This document shows, one piece after another, positions 11,207 to 22,409 of a DNA stretch of 64,000 nucleotides. The notes beneath the pieces were generated by a model. That model saw only the letters and a list, made by a program, of their open reading frames with translations. It was not told the origin of the DNA and did no database searches. The position numbers and the translations under genes were made by a program. This stretch comes from Cylindrotheca closterium (taxonomy: Eukaryota > Bacillariophyta > Bacillariophyceae > Bacillariales > Bacillariaceae). The DNA lies in assembly GCA_933822405.4 (NCBI GenBank), contig CAKOGP040000069.1:32726-96725 (forward strand), given 5' to 3'. Within the stretch, counting starts at the first letter, position 1. Every line of letters begins with the position of its first letter.

Positions 11207-11425
11207 CGTACTTCTTTAGTTTTTCCCTTTGTGGTCCTCATGCGCACATAGTGTACGCGGACCGACTTCTACCACCCTCCCCCAGACGCGTTTATTATTC
11301 CATTGCCATTAAGATTAGAAGTAACTGCGGTATGCCATGGCACGTCCAAACCCACTTTCGGCCGTGCTTGCATTGTTGACACAATTTAGCCGTCGAGACT
11401 GTAACTAGCAGCTCGACTACACAAG

Positions 11426-13647
11426 ATGGCCTTGAACTCCGATCACCAAGAACCTGTACAGGAAGCCACTCCGAATGGCCAGGCTTCAAGAAAGGATTGG
11501 ACTCTTCTCCACAGATTATCAGCGTCACAGCTGAACAATCATTTGAACTCATTGAAAGCTGAAGATTGGGAAAGACGTCAAAAAAATGAACGAGCCTGCA
11601 ATCTTTGTGGTTACGAGAAACGTTTTTTTGACTGCCCCACTTTTTTCTGCAATGGCTTGAACTGTCCTTTTGGCGCATGTATACCACGAAATAGGTATTA
11701 CTACATTGGCGGAAACAACCAGTATTTCTGGTGCGCTCCGTGCTACCAAGATCTTGATGAAAATAAACCTCTCACGTTTGTCGATCTCACCACTAGCAAA
11801 AGTGAATTGAAGAAGAAGAAAAACGAGGAGATACACGAGGAAAGCTGGGTGCAATGTGACACCTGCGAAAAGTGGATACATCAGATCTGCGGGCTTTTCA
11901 ATAGCAGACAGAAACACCAGACCGAATATTCTTGTCCGCGTTGCCTTCTCGAAAAAAGACAAAATGGTAAATCTGCTACCTTTCCCCTGAGACCGCCTGG
12001 TGCGGCTGACCTGCCGAGAACGAATCTGTCGGAGTACTTGGAGGAAGATGTCACAAGACGAATTGAAGAGAAGAAACAGGAAATTATGGGGAATGACCAA
12101 TCCATTCATGATTCGGGCCCTATCGTTATCAGACAGGTCACTTCGATGGACCGAAAACACGAGGTTCAAGAAATAATGAAAAGAAGGTACAAGCACAAGA
12201 ACTATCCTGACGAGTTCCCTTTCCGGAGCAAATGCATCCTTGTCTTTCAGGAGATTGATGGTGTTGATGTTCTTCTCTTTGCTCTCTATCTTGACGAATA
12301 TGGCGAAGACAGCCCTGCTCCAAACAAACGCTGTGTACATATTTCATACTTGGATAGCGCGCACTTTATGAGACCTCGGCGTCTGCGAACCTTTGTGTAT
12401 CATGAGATTATTATTTCCTACCTTGACTACGCTCGCCAACGCGGCTTTGGGACAGCACACATGTGGGCATATTCTGCCATGAAGGGCGAAGATTTCATAC
12501 TTCACGCGAAGTCTGAGTACCAGAAGACTTTAAGGGGCGCAAGACTCAGGCAATGGTTCATTGATATGTTGGCGGAGGGTCAGCGACGCAATGTAGTCGG
12601 GAAAGTTACAAACATGTACGACTTGTATTTCGCAAATCAGTCACTAGATGCAACCGCAGTTCCTTACCTACAGGGAGACTTCGCAGGGGAAGTAGAGCGT
12701 ATCATCACCGAGCTCGACAATGGAGTTCAGCAAACGGGGAAGACGAATAATATTTTGGAAATTGACGAGCGGGACCAAGTAATGGTGAAGCTAGGTGAAA
12801 TGATAAAGCCGATGAAGGAAAGTTGCATTGTTGCATTTCTGAATTCGGCAGAAGCCACGAGAGAAAACATGGAGGTACCAGATTCTGTTGTGAAGTATCG
12901 GTCAGAGCATCCCGAGGCGATGATACCTTTGGCCGCTTTTGGAAGAAAGCGTGATGCTGATGGAAATGTGCTTGGTAACGATAGAAACACACATGGATTG
13001 GATGTGCCGCTGGACTCGAATGGCCGACCAATGAAGGTCATTGATGACGACGTTGAAGATCTTGATTGCGAGTTTCTGAACCAAAGGAAGGCCTTGCTGA
13101 GTCTCTGCCAAGGCAAACACTATCAATTCGATGAACTTCGTCGGGCGAAGCATACATCGATGATGGTTTTGTGGCATCTACACAACCGAGACGAATCGAA
13201 CCAATCACCGCAAACAGCTACGGAACGAATTGCTGCAAGCACGCCCGAACCGGGGCAACTTGTGTTCTCCCTCAAAAGAGAATTGGAACGCAGAAAAGCA
13301 CAAGCGGAACGCAAGCAGAGGGAAAATGAAGCACGGCAAATTGAGCATGCAAACCAGTGCAGCTCTAGCTCGTGTACTTCAACACTTTGTTCCTGGAGCA
13401 AGAGGGATTTGATGCATACGAAAATCTGCAGGGTACGTCCGCTCCATCTGGGGATCCTAGTATTTTATGCAGTTGTACTAAACTACACGTTTTGTTTTCC
13501 CTTTTTGCTCAGGTAAAGGTTCAAGGTGGCTGTAGAACATGCGAGAAAGTCTGGTCTATATTGCGATTCCATGCTGGGAAGTGCAAAGACAAAGTTTGCC
13601 CCTTTCCTCGGTGTCTGGAAATTCGCGGGACGAATCGTGAATTGTAG
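11426..13647 (+). CDS. p300/CBP-type histone acetyltransferase (PHD-KAT11-TAZ)
   Basis: Exons 11426-13432 and 13513-13647 give 713 aa. Order of domains: an N-terminal Cys-rich segment (CNLCGYEKRFFDC, about residues 52-65), a PHD finger (WVQCDTCEKWIHQICG, about 142-157, closing with CPRC), and a KAT11 catalytic core from about 240 to 395 with DSAHFMRPRRLRTFVYHEI and the GFGTAHMWA acetyl-CoA-binding region. A C-terminal TAZ finger is completed only after the intron (HANQCSSSSC ... CRTCEKVW ... CPFPRCLEIR). This matches plant HAC/CBP acetyltransferases, which acetylate histone H3/H4 tails. A ZZ finger and an N-terminal TAZ, seen in many relatives, are not evident. It is nuclear by inference. Confidence 0.88.
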
Positions 13648-14195
13648 AAGTGACAACAAGCAAGGAATGACCAGTGAATAATGGACAATTTACATTGACT
13701 GCGGAAGTGGATGGTCACCATCATATTTCTGTCGCAGCCTCTGGTCACCTCTACATTTTAAACTTAGGACTTATTTTATTTCTTGATTTCCTGTTGACAA
13801 AGGTCTTCTCGTTTCCGAGTGACGACCACGGCCTACTGTCGCAAACTTTTTGATCTCATGTCATCGTGTCATTGTGCATCCATGGATGATGATTCTGAAA
13901 TAAAAAAGAAAATATAAAATTGCCCCATCGTCCGTTAGATCCATTCGAATACATTCGGTGCGATCATATTCAACCAATCGGAACGCAGAATGGGAACGCA
14001 GAGTGGAACGAACGCAAGACACAAGATCCTGGTGTTCGCATCCTTTTCGTACGTAGAAACCTACTACAGAAACTGAAAAAGGGACTGGAAAAAGATTCAA
14101 CTCACCCTTCCACGAAGCTGCACCCAATCGGCCCGTTGAAACTATTACAAACACCTGTCCACTTCCACAATCGATAGTTGTCGAAGTCAATAAGA
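13648..14195. other. Intergenic region between HAT and SMP/C2 genes
   Basis: About 550 bp. It should hold the HAT 3' UTR and the promoter of the SMP/C2 gene. Short open frames here have no recognisable content. No repeat or RNA gene was seen. Confidence 0.4.
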
Positions 14196-16351
14196 ATGGG
14201 GAACTTCATGTCACTCGCAACAGGCTTCTTTTGGGGCTCTGCCATCACAGGAGCTGCCTCTTTTTTGTATTTCAATGGTCAACGACGACCTCAAATTGAC
14301 GAGTTTTCGCTGGCCTTGGAAGAGCGTCAAAAGTCGATTCGACGAGATGTGGAATCGGTCAATTTCTTGTCGGATCTCGTCAAGCGGTTGTGGGTACACT
14401 TATCTCCAGCGATTGGTGATACTATCGTGGCCGCCGTCGAACCCATGTTCAAAGATATGTTGCCTGGACCGTTGAGTTCGCTCAAGTTTACCAAGTGCGA
14501 TCTGGGCAAGGTTCCATTGACTCTCGATAACATTGTGGTTCACCCATTGAAGAATGGAAAGATTCAATGTGATGTTGATATGATTTGGGTGAGTAATTAT
14601 AATTATCAACGCTGTTTGCTACGGAATGGAGGGTTGGTCATTTTTATTATCCGATTGCGTTCCTCCATTTATTTCTCACACACACACACACACACCTGTT
14701 TCCATTCTTTCTTTCATTTCAGGACGGTGCTTGCGACATTAATCTCGCCGCTGGAAAGCTCAAGCTGGGGGCCCAAAATGTCAAGCTCATGGGACGCTTG
14801 CAGTTGATCTTCAAGCCATTGTCGGATGTTCTTCCCTGTATTGGAGCAATTCAATATGGATTCATCAACAAGCCAGCGCTTGTCATTGATTTTACCGGTC
14901 TCGGTAATGTCGCCGACCTGGGAGGCATTGACGCTATGATTCGCGGTATCATCAAGGGTGCCATTTCTGGCGTCATGGTCCTGCCCGCTCGTTTGTGCTA
15001 CAAGATGGACGTCAACTGCGATTACCGGGATGCCTTTGTGGCTCCGGAAGGAATTGCTCGCTTGACTGCTGTTAGAGGACGTGGCTTTGTCATTGAAAAG
15101 AAAACTATCGGCAAAGACGATATTCCCGATTGCTACTTGAAGATCTCTCTTGGAGACAGGACTTGGACTACCTCTGTCATCAAGGACGATTTGTCGCCCA
15201 AATGGCTCGAGACTGGTGATTTCTTGCTAAGTGACTACGACCAACACGTCCGCGTCGAAGCTTGGGACGAAGACAGTGGTACTATGGATTCGGATGACTT
15301 TTTGGGACAAGTTGAATTCACAGTTGCCGAGCTCATGTTGTCTGGCAGGACAAAAGAATTTGAATTGCTCGATGATAACAACAGTCCTGTCGGGGCCTTT
15401 GTCACTATGCACTGCGAGGTTGCCAACCTTGTCTCGAATCCCACCAGTTTTTCGATGCCGCCACCCGCCAACCACCTGGGTGGCTTGTTTACGGTCATGG
15501 TCACCAAGGCCTTCAATCTTCCTCTCAAGAAGGAGGATTGCGAATCCTTCGTCAGGATTAAGTACGGAAAGCAAGAACCACTCCTTACTGGTATTGTCAC
15601 ACATCTTCCCGATTATCCCTACATTGATGCGTTGAACCCAGTATACGATGTTTCCTACGTCATTCCTATTACCCCGGAAATGATCGAAGGAGGCCTGCCT
15701 GATGTTACTTTTGAACTCACTAACACTTGGGCAAAGCAAACCGTGTTGGGAAGTCTCACTATTCCCCACCAAGAAATGTTGGAAGCCAAGGACAATACCA
15801 TCAAGGATACCCGAACCATTGGCAGTGCCCAATTGGAATTCCAAGTTTCTATCCAAGGATTCGATGAACATAGCAAGTTTGATGCTACCAAGGTGGTCCG
15901 CAAGTCTATCCCCAAAATCTCGGCCACTGGAACCACAGAAGAAGCAGATGTCCAGCAAGTCAAGGTCACAATCTTGGGTGGCCAAGGATTCAAGATCAAG
16001 AAGAAGAAGCTTCGAAAGAATGATATACCTGATGTCTACTGTAATGTCAAATTTGCATCTTCGCCAAATGTGTGGCGAACCGCAACCATCAAGGACAGTG
16101 TCAATCCCATTTGGAACGAGTCTAAGATTTATAATTTGGCCAACGAGCGAGCTATCATCAACATCCAAGCCATGGATGCCAATAAGCGAGGGGACGATAC
16201 CGAATTGGGTGGATTCCGTGTCCAAGTCAGTAAGATTTTGTTGAATGGCGGAAAGATGGATTTGGAATTGGAACAAGGAGGAAAGGGACAAGAGGCCTAC
16301 ATCACCGTCCAATGTGAATTGGTATCGGGCGGTGACAAGAAAGACCAATAG
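14196..16351 (+). CDS. SMP- and C2-domain protein (extended-synaptotagmin/tricalbin type)
   Basis: Exons 14196-14588 and 14723-16351 give 673 aa; the frame reaches back to a TTG, but ATG 14196 gives the natural N-terminus. A hydrophobic anchor (FFWGSAITGAASFLYF) is followed by an SMP lipid-transfer domain (about residues 40-260; LPGPLSSLKFTKCDLGKVPL, PCIGAIQYGFINKP). Next come C2-like domains starting near residues 270, 400 and 540; the first and last share a KDDIPD/KNDIPD signature with Asp loops (WDEDSGTMDSDDFLGQVEF). Family members tether ER to plasma membrane and move lipids. The intron holds a (CA)n tract near 14676-14694. The last C2 looks complete and the protein ends shortly after it. 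Confidence 0.88.
14676..14695. repeat. (CA)n microsatellite in intron
   Basis: A run of about nine CA units lies inside the single intron of the SMP/C2 gene, upstream of its polypyrimidine tract and AG. Confidence 0.8.
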
Positions 16352-17065
16352 ATACCAAACCATAACAAGTGTGAAAGAATAGATGACGATAGTATTTTTT
16401 ATTTCGTTCATTGTTCAGCGTACGTCTTCGAACTACACGACACGCTTCACTACGATGCACTTCGCTCTCATGATCGTATGAAAAGGATACATTTTTTACA
16501 ATACTGTATTGGGAGAAACTATATTGGGGGAGGGGATCTTTGATTAGTTCGAATAATGAGTCTTCCATGTCGGAAGGCGAGGGGTTGCGCTTAATAACGC
16601 TATAAAAGGGTGTGGTGAAACAAAGTTGTACAAATTTGTGTTGCTGTGATGTTGTGCATTGTGTTTGGTGTTAATACCAAAGTGTGTCATGTGCCAGATA
16701 AAAAATGAAGGCAAGTTTGTTCGGAGTCCAAACGCCCCGCTCCCCAATTCCAACGTTTCCGACACTTTCTGAACGGGAAAAAAATGACCGCCGAAGTATG
16801 CACGCTTTCAATAATTAAGCTCGTGGAAGCCTCGGCCGATTTCCGATCCAAAGTCATGATATAAAAATTTGGAACGTCAACATGTGGCTGAATCCCTATG
16901 TCATCCTACACGTTTTGGCGTACAACAATCTACAGTATCGGCTGGGCGTTTGTCCAACTACTGGACGATCAAACGGCACTTTGCCTCAGAACCTCTCGTC
17001 CTCAGCAGCAACAAAATATACAAGCCACGTATTGTATTCTATTAACTACAACAAGTATCGTAGTC
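16352..17065. other. Intergenic region with a repeat shared with 21287
   Basis: About 700 bp without a convincing gene. It contains TATATTGGGGGAGGGGAT at about 16520, a block that recurs in the same orientation at about 21287 beyond the LRR gene. A TATAAAA lies at 16601 and a second TA-rich stretch at 16857. Confidence 0.5.
16601..16607 (+). promoter_or_regulatory. Possible TATA box of the LRR gene
   Basis: TATAAAA followed by GGG, upstream of the LRR gene. It would imply a 5' UTR of about 430 nt to ATG 17066. The TA-rich stretch ATATAAAAATTTGG near 16858 is an alternative for a start at ATG 16898. Confidence 0.25.
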
Positions 17066-20000
17066 ATGGATGATTCGGCAGACAAAAAGGACACCCAAAA
17101 CAGCACTGACAAGGGTCGTTCGAGCAAGCGGAGCAAGGAAGATCGCAAGGCCAAGGAGCTTTCTCGTAGTCGTCACACTGATTCGAGCGGTGAGATCTCT
17201 TCGATCGAACCTGGTGCCTTTTCTGAGACCAAGAGTGGCAATCGATATCACAAAGAGCGCAAGGCCCGACGAAACCTTGAAAGCGGGGCACCTACTCCTG
17301 GGGTTTGTAGCACATCTCGTGGTAGCGGCTCTGGTAAAGATCGAGACCGAGAGGCAAAGGAAAGACGAAACCGTGAAAGCGGGGTATCTACTCCTGGGGC
17401 CTGTAGCTCATCTCGTGGTAGCAAATCTGGTAAAGATCGAGACCGAGAGGCCAAAGAACGAAGAAAGGGCGGGGGCTTGTCGACATCTCGACATTCCAAG
17501 CAATCCCGTCAGGACAAGGAACGAAGAAAGGGCGGCAAGTCTGGTGGCGACTTGGCGGTATCCGAACATTCTGCTGTATCACGTCGTTCTCAAGAAGAAC
17601 GAAAGGCAGCGAGGAAGCAGCAAAGAAGTACACTTGTTGCCAACCGCGAATCGAATGTAACCCCGTCAGCAGAGAATGCTAAATTGGATGATGACGCTCT
17701 ACTACTGCAAGCTACGCTCATTCCTAACGACGATACGAAAGAACCAGCCGGTGTACCCATGGAGGGCTGCCCACCGGGGACAGGGAACAATCACTTAACA
17801 GAAACACCAACATCCCTATCGCGGCCCTTCAATCATCAAGCACTACAACAAAACAACCATGATTCTTCAGATCAAGACTGGGAACGAAACGCAACCCAAA
17901 ATGCAGGCCGTTGCTATCGAAGTCTCTGGTTCGGTGTCTTGATTCTCATTGGAGCCGCTGTAGGGGCTTACTTTGCATTTGCAGGCAAAGAGGATACCTC
18001 ACCAGGTCAAGATCTCGCGCCTGGTTTGAGTGTTTCAATCTACCTCCCGCCAAGCGCGGACGATTGTCTTGCTGTCGAAGCAGGTTTGAAAATTGAGGGG
18101 CAGAATGATTTGGCCTCCAGGTCGTTGGAGACCGTCTTCGTTGTGGTTCTTGCCAATGAGGAGGCTGCTGCTCAAATCGAGTTCATTATGAAGGCAATCT
18201 TCAAATCCATGGTCGAAGACATGACATGCTGCAGCGAGAATGTTCGACGACTTTCTCACTCAAGAGGATCAGCTATTCGAGGAGGGTTCTATGAAAGTCA
18301 TCGCATGTTGCAGAACAAGGACTGTGTCGTTGCTAATGCCGAGGTCTCGACAACCACCACCCCAAGGGTCGTGAACTGCAATGCGATTGCCACTGGGTGT
18401 GGGGGTAGTCAAGATGGTGACAACGATGTCCAAACCGTCGAAGTGAAGACCAACTTCAGTTTTTATCTCAAAGGCGATGAAGATGATGAGCTTCTGATCC
18501 AAACCATGGGGGATGCTCTCAAAGAGGGCCAAAAGAATGACTTTGGTCTACCTAGAGGACAAGTGCTCTCGATTGCTGCGCGCCCAATAGATTCAACCTC
18601 GTCCGCTGTTCCTTTGACAAGTGATCCAACGTCTGCTCCTTCCATCACTCCTCCCATGGTGCCGCCGTTGACAGTATCGCCCAGTCAAGCCGAATCGGTA
18701 CCCAGTGCATCTCCTAGTGAAGCGATTCCTGCTGAGACAACCAATCCAACTCTAAAGCCGACCAAAGCTCCATCGATTGCTCCAGCACCTGATGTGACGC
18801 CCCTGCCCACTGACCCTCCTTCTATGAAACCTTCAGCAACTCCAACTCCAGGCCCAACCAAGGCACCTACGGTGATGCCTACTCCAGGACCCACAGGATT
18901 CCCTACCCTTTCACCTTCAGAGTCCCCTTCGGCAAATCCTTCAGCGTCTCCAACACAACGAGTCACCCCGCTCCCGACGATGTCGCCAACAAAGCGTCCT
19001 ACGACGTCTCCATCCGTTGTCCCATCGCAATCTCCCAGCACTGTAGCAGATGCTCGCCGAGCAATGATCGAAGGCATTTTGTCGGATCACGCACCTTTCG
19101 ATCAACAAGCAATGAGTTGGCTGGCCGAAACCGATACTTGGCAACCAGATGCAGATGATCCAAACAGTAATTACATGTGGCTGGAGCGTTATGCCTTGGT
19201 AGCGTTGTACTACTCGACGAACGGAGATAATTGGACCTATAACGCGAAGTGGCTGTCAGCAGAGCCCGTCTGCAATTGGACTTTTGTCCACAGTTTTTTA
19301 TACAATACTTGTCCTGGGCCACTTGGAAGTCTTGTTCTCGGTGAGTCATTTTGATGTGGAATCAAATATCTGGACCTTCAATTTTCTCACTGTTGTCCCT
19401 GTGTTTGTGACTTCACAGTCGGAAATAATTTGCAAGGATCATTGCCAGGTGTGATTACAAAGCTCAGCCGATTGTACTATTTCATGCTCCGTACGTAGCA
19501 ATATTATTCTTTGCTTTCTTTGCTTTTCGCTGCTAAAAGGTTTGCGCTGTTCAGAAAACAATGCGATCACAGGAACAATCCCGGAAATTGCCGAAAACTC
19601 TTCTATGTATGCCTTCCATCTTGGTACGATTTTCCACTCTGAGCAAGGTACTCAATAGCCATATTTTTGCCTTTGTTCACTAACTCTTGCCATGATACAC
19701 CAATTATTCCAATTTCACAGGACTAAACCAACTCTCGGGAACCATACCCGAAAGTATTGGAAATCTTGGATCTCTAACCAATCTTGCCCTTCGTACGTAT
19801 CCCATTGTCTTGCTCTTGTACTGTTAAGCCCTGTGCATTGCCAACAGCACTCAATTATTTGGAAACTTCTCGTCAGTGCACAATCAACTCTCGGGGACCA
19901 TACCTCAAAGTATCACATCATTAACTTCCCTTCAGTTGCTTTACCTTCGTGGCAATACGCTTGGTGAAACCCTTCCCACATACATCTCGCAACTGGATAA

Positions 20001-20961
20001 CCTCGTTGTGATGGATCTTAGTAAGTACCACATTTGGAATGCGTGCTGGACGATCGACTCCTCTTCCGTTTTCTCATTTCTCGTTTTCATTTCAGCATCA
20101 ACTGGCTTGAAAGGAACCATCCCTTCGTTCTTGAAAGATATGCAAAGTTTAAGGTACATTGAGTTGGGTAAGTCTTCGGCATCAAAATTCGTCTGCAGAC
20201 AGCAAAAGACGTCTATCTGATAGAATGCATTTGTTGCTGCACGTTTCTCCGCTTCTTTGGTGAATAGGGTACAATTTTAACGAAGTCAGTGGGACGTTTC
20301 CTTCGTTCTTGCTTGAAATGACGAAACTTGAAGGCATAGCACTTGGTATGTTTTTGGTCTTTGTGCTGATGCTCTGATTTTGCCTTCTAGTCTCACCCGA
20401 GTCACATAGATGGGACTTACATGACAGGAACCATTCCCGAAAACATTGGTGTTCTGACTGGACTTCGTACGCTGAATCTCTGTAGGTCTTCTTCTGATAT
20501 ATCTATGCAATGTTTGTAATTCTGTATATCCTCAATTTGTGTTTCACTTATCGCGACATTTCCAACAGCTGTCAATGCTATGGTCGGAAGTATCCCAGAA
20601 TCTTTATCTGCACTGACCCTGTTGCTTCATTTCTACATGCGTGAGTATTGACTTCCTGTGTTTCAAGCTTCTTCTTGCCAATTTTTGCAACGATGACTAA
20701 ATTTCAATTTCATTTCATTGACAAAATACAGAATCAAACTATTTCACTGGCACTATCCCTGTGCTTCCAGAGAATCAACTTCAGGGTTGTTTAATTTGTA
20801 AGTCAAGATGATCAATATTCCATCATGTACCGGTACATATGACTCCTGATTCTAATGAAAATATGGCATGCATGATCACAGGGGGAAACTGCTTCTCGGA
20901 TAATTCCAATGGCGTAGCACGAGGGTGTGTAGTTGATAATTCCTGGACATGTGTAGATTGA
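17066..20961 (+). CDS. Type II membrane leucine-rich-repeat protein, 11 exons
   Basis: Exons: 17066-19340, 19419-19490, 19555-19623, 19721-19792, 19877-20020, 20096-20167, 20268-20345, 20410-20481, 20569-20640, 20732-20797, 20882-20961; 1,023 aa. ATG 17066 was preferred over in-frame ATG 16898. The N-terminus is a long basic Ser/Lys/Arg cytosolic region with a 96-bp tandem duplication. One transmembrane helix follows (about residues 288-308, WFGVLILIGAAVGAYFAFAG). The outside part has Cys pairs and a Pro/Ser/Thr stalk (about 510-655). Plant-type LRRs of about 24 aa follow (GTIPESIGNLGSLTNL), then a Cys-containing cap. Introns fall at the same phase-1 point in each repeat. Similar diatom proteins are presumed adhesion or receptor molecules; no kinase domain is present. 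Confidence 0.85.
17268..17459 (+). repeat. 96-bp tandem duplication inside the LRR gene
   Basis: Two adjacent 96-bp units encode near-identical 32-aa blocks (RRNLESG and RRNRESG starts, each ending in GKDRDREAKE). A degenerate third unit start follows. The duplication keeps the frame. Confidence 0.8.
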
Positions 20962-21396
20962 TGGTTGAATTTGATAACTCGTTGATCTTTGTTGATACCG
21001 GTCGGAACATGCTGTATGCATCATACTTTTTCCATAGCCCTAGTAGTGTTGGAAATAAGCTGTATTGTGATTTTGTCGAATTTGACACTTTCAACTTGGG
21101 TCGAGGCTGAGCGACGCTGCTGTCACTGGTACCCCACTCGGTCAATACAAGAGATGCAGGATGCATGAGGCTTCACTTCGTACCTGGTACAATACAGTAG
21201 CTTTACGATACAGGTACACGTGTGCCGGTACGATACTACGTTATGAACGTACGATATACACATATCGACATAGTAACAAAATATATTATATTGGGGGAGG
21301 GGATTTATTTGATTACTTCGAATGACGAGCTGTCGAACAAAATCAACAAAACGGGCTACATAGACACGAGACATCACATTCTTTGCACTTGGCAAA
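20962..21396. other. Intergenic region upstream of the proteasome-like gene
   Basis: AT-rich, with scattered ACCGGTAC-like motifs and, at about 21287-21330, the TATATTGGGGGAGGGGAT block also seen at 16520. No gene was recognised. Confidence 0.5.
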
Positions 21397-22314
21397 ATGA
21401 GAGGTTTCTTGGCTTTCACCCTCTTCCTCTTCTTTCCAAACAATGCAATACTAGTTGAAGGTTCCTCCACAGCAACAGCCGTGGGAAATTTTGAAGCCAG
21501 CCTGCTTGGTCGAAACGCCGATCCACTGGTGACTGCGGCTCCTTTGGTGATTGGCACAACTTGTCAAGATGGTTGTGTATTACTCGCCGTTCATACTATG
21601 TTTGCCCAAGAACCACTCCTTTTGGATACTACTGATGCGGAAGATGAAGGCTTGCAAGATCTGCCCAAAGAATATAGGGGACCATTTCGAGTGTTTTCGG
21701 TGGATTCCTATGGAACCTCGTTGGCGTGTGTGGGTTGGAGAGCAGATGCCCAAACGCTGGTGAATTATTGCAAGCACTTGGCCAAGGAAGATGTGGCTCT
21801 GTATGGAAATGGTCGTCAAGTGGACTCGGAGTATGGCAACTATCTAGCAACTGAAGCATCTACGTGGTTGGCAAGATCGGCAGTTTCGGGAAAGGTAAAT
21901 CATATCGGTTGACTTTTTCGAGTGAAATGATCCAGCCATACTATCTACTGTAGAGCGTGAAGATCTAACCATTTCTCCGCCTCATTCTTGATTTAGATAC
22001 GCCCACTAAGTTGTGCTGGATTATTGGCCACTGGTTCCATAGAAAACTCACCAGGAAGTCTTTGGCTGGTCGACATTACTGGTTCCTATCCGATCCGGGC
22101 ACATGCCATTGGAGGGGGTCCATTGGCAGGGATCGTGAATGACTACTTGGCGACGATAGATTTTGCAAATTTGAAACACGAAAGAGTTATAAAATTGTTA
22201 ATGGAATTCGTTTCCGAGTTGGATGGAATACCCAAAGGATCACGGATAGAAGTTGTCTCGATAGGAGGGCAAAAAGGTGGAAAGCGACACTTGCTGTCCC
22301 GTATTCCAAATTAA
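21397..22314 (+). CDS. Proteasome-like protein with a signal peptide
   Basis: Exons 21397-21894 and 21997-22314 give 271 aa. The first ~22 residues form a signal peptide (MRGFLAFTLFLFFPNNAILV). The mature part follows the 20S proteasome subunit pattern: APLVIGTTCQDGCVLLAV (strands S1/S2 region), then LSCAGLLATG and SLWLVDITGSY ... AHAIGGGP, equivalent to the GxDxxGPxLYxxDPxGxxxxxxAxAxG signature. No catalytic N-terminal Thr-Thr-Xaa processing site is convincing, so it is probably inactive or alpha-like. Cytosolic and nuclear proteasome subunits lack signal peptides, so this one should enter the secretory or plastid route. Function is unknown. It is convergent with the tandem PGM gene, whose stop is 95 bp away. 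Confidence 0.7.
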
Positions 22315-22409
22315 TCATCTGCAAGAGCTGTTGTACTTTATCAATCATTTGACTCCTGTGGCTTTACTCATGTATGTAATCTTCTTTCCGAACTGGTAAC
22401 AATGGGATG

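Noticed and set aside
15227..16411. A 394-codon open frame on the minus strand
   Set aside because: Antisense to the C2 domains of the SMP/C2 gene; its openness follows from the codon bias of the real gene, and it has no family signature.
17070..17660. Second plus-strand frame inside the LRR gene
   Set aside because: Overlaps the basic cytosolic tail in another frame; repeat-driven and without any signature.
18685..19077. Gly/Val-rich frame on the minus strand
   Set aside because: It is the complement of the Pro/Ser/Thr stalk of the LRR protein; low-complexity composition explains it.
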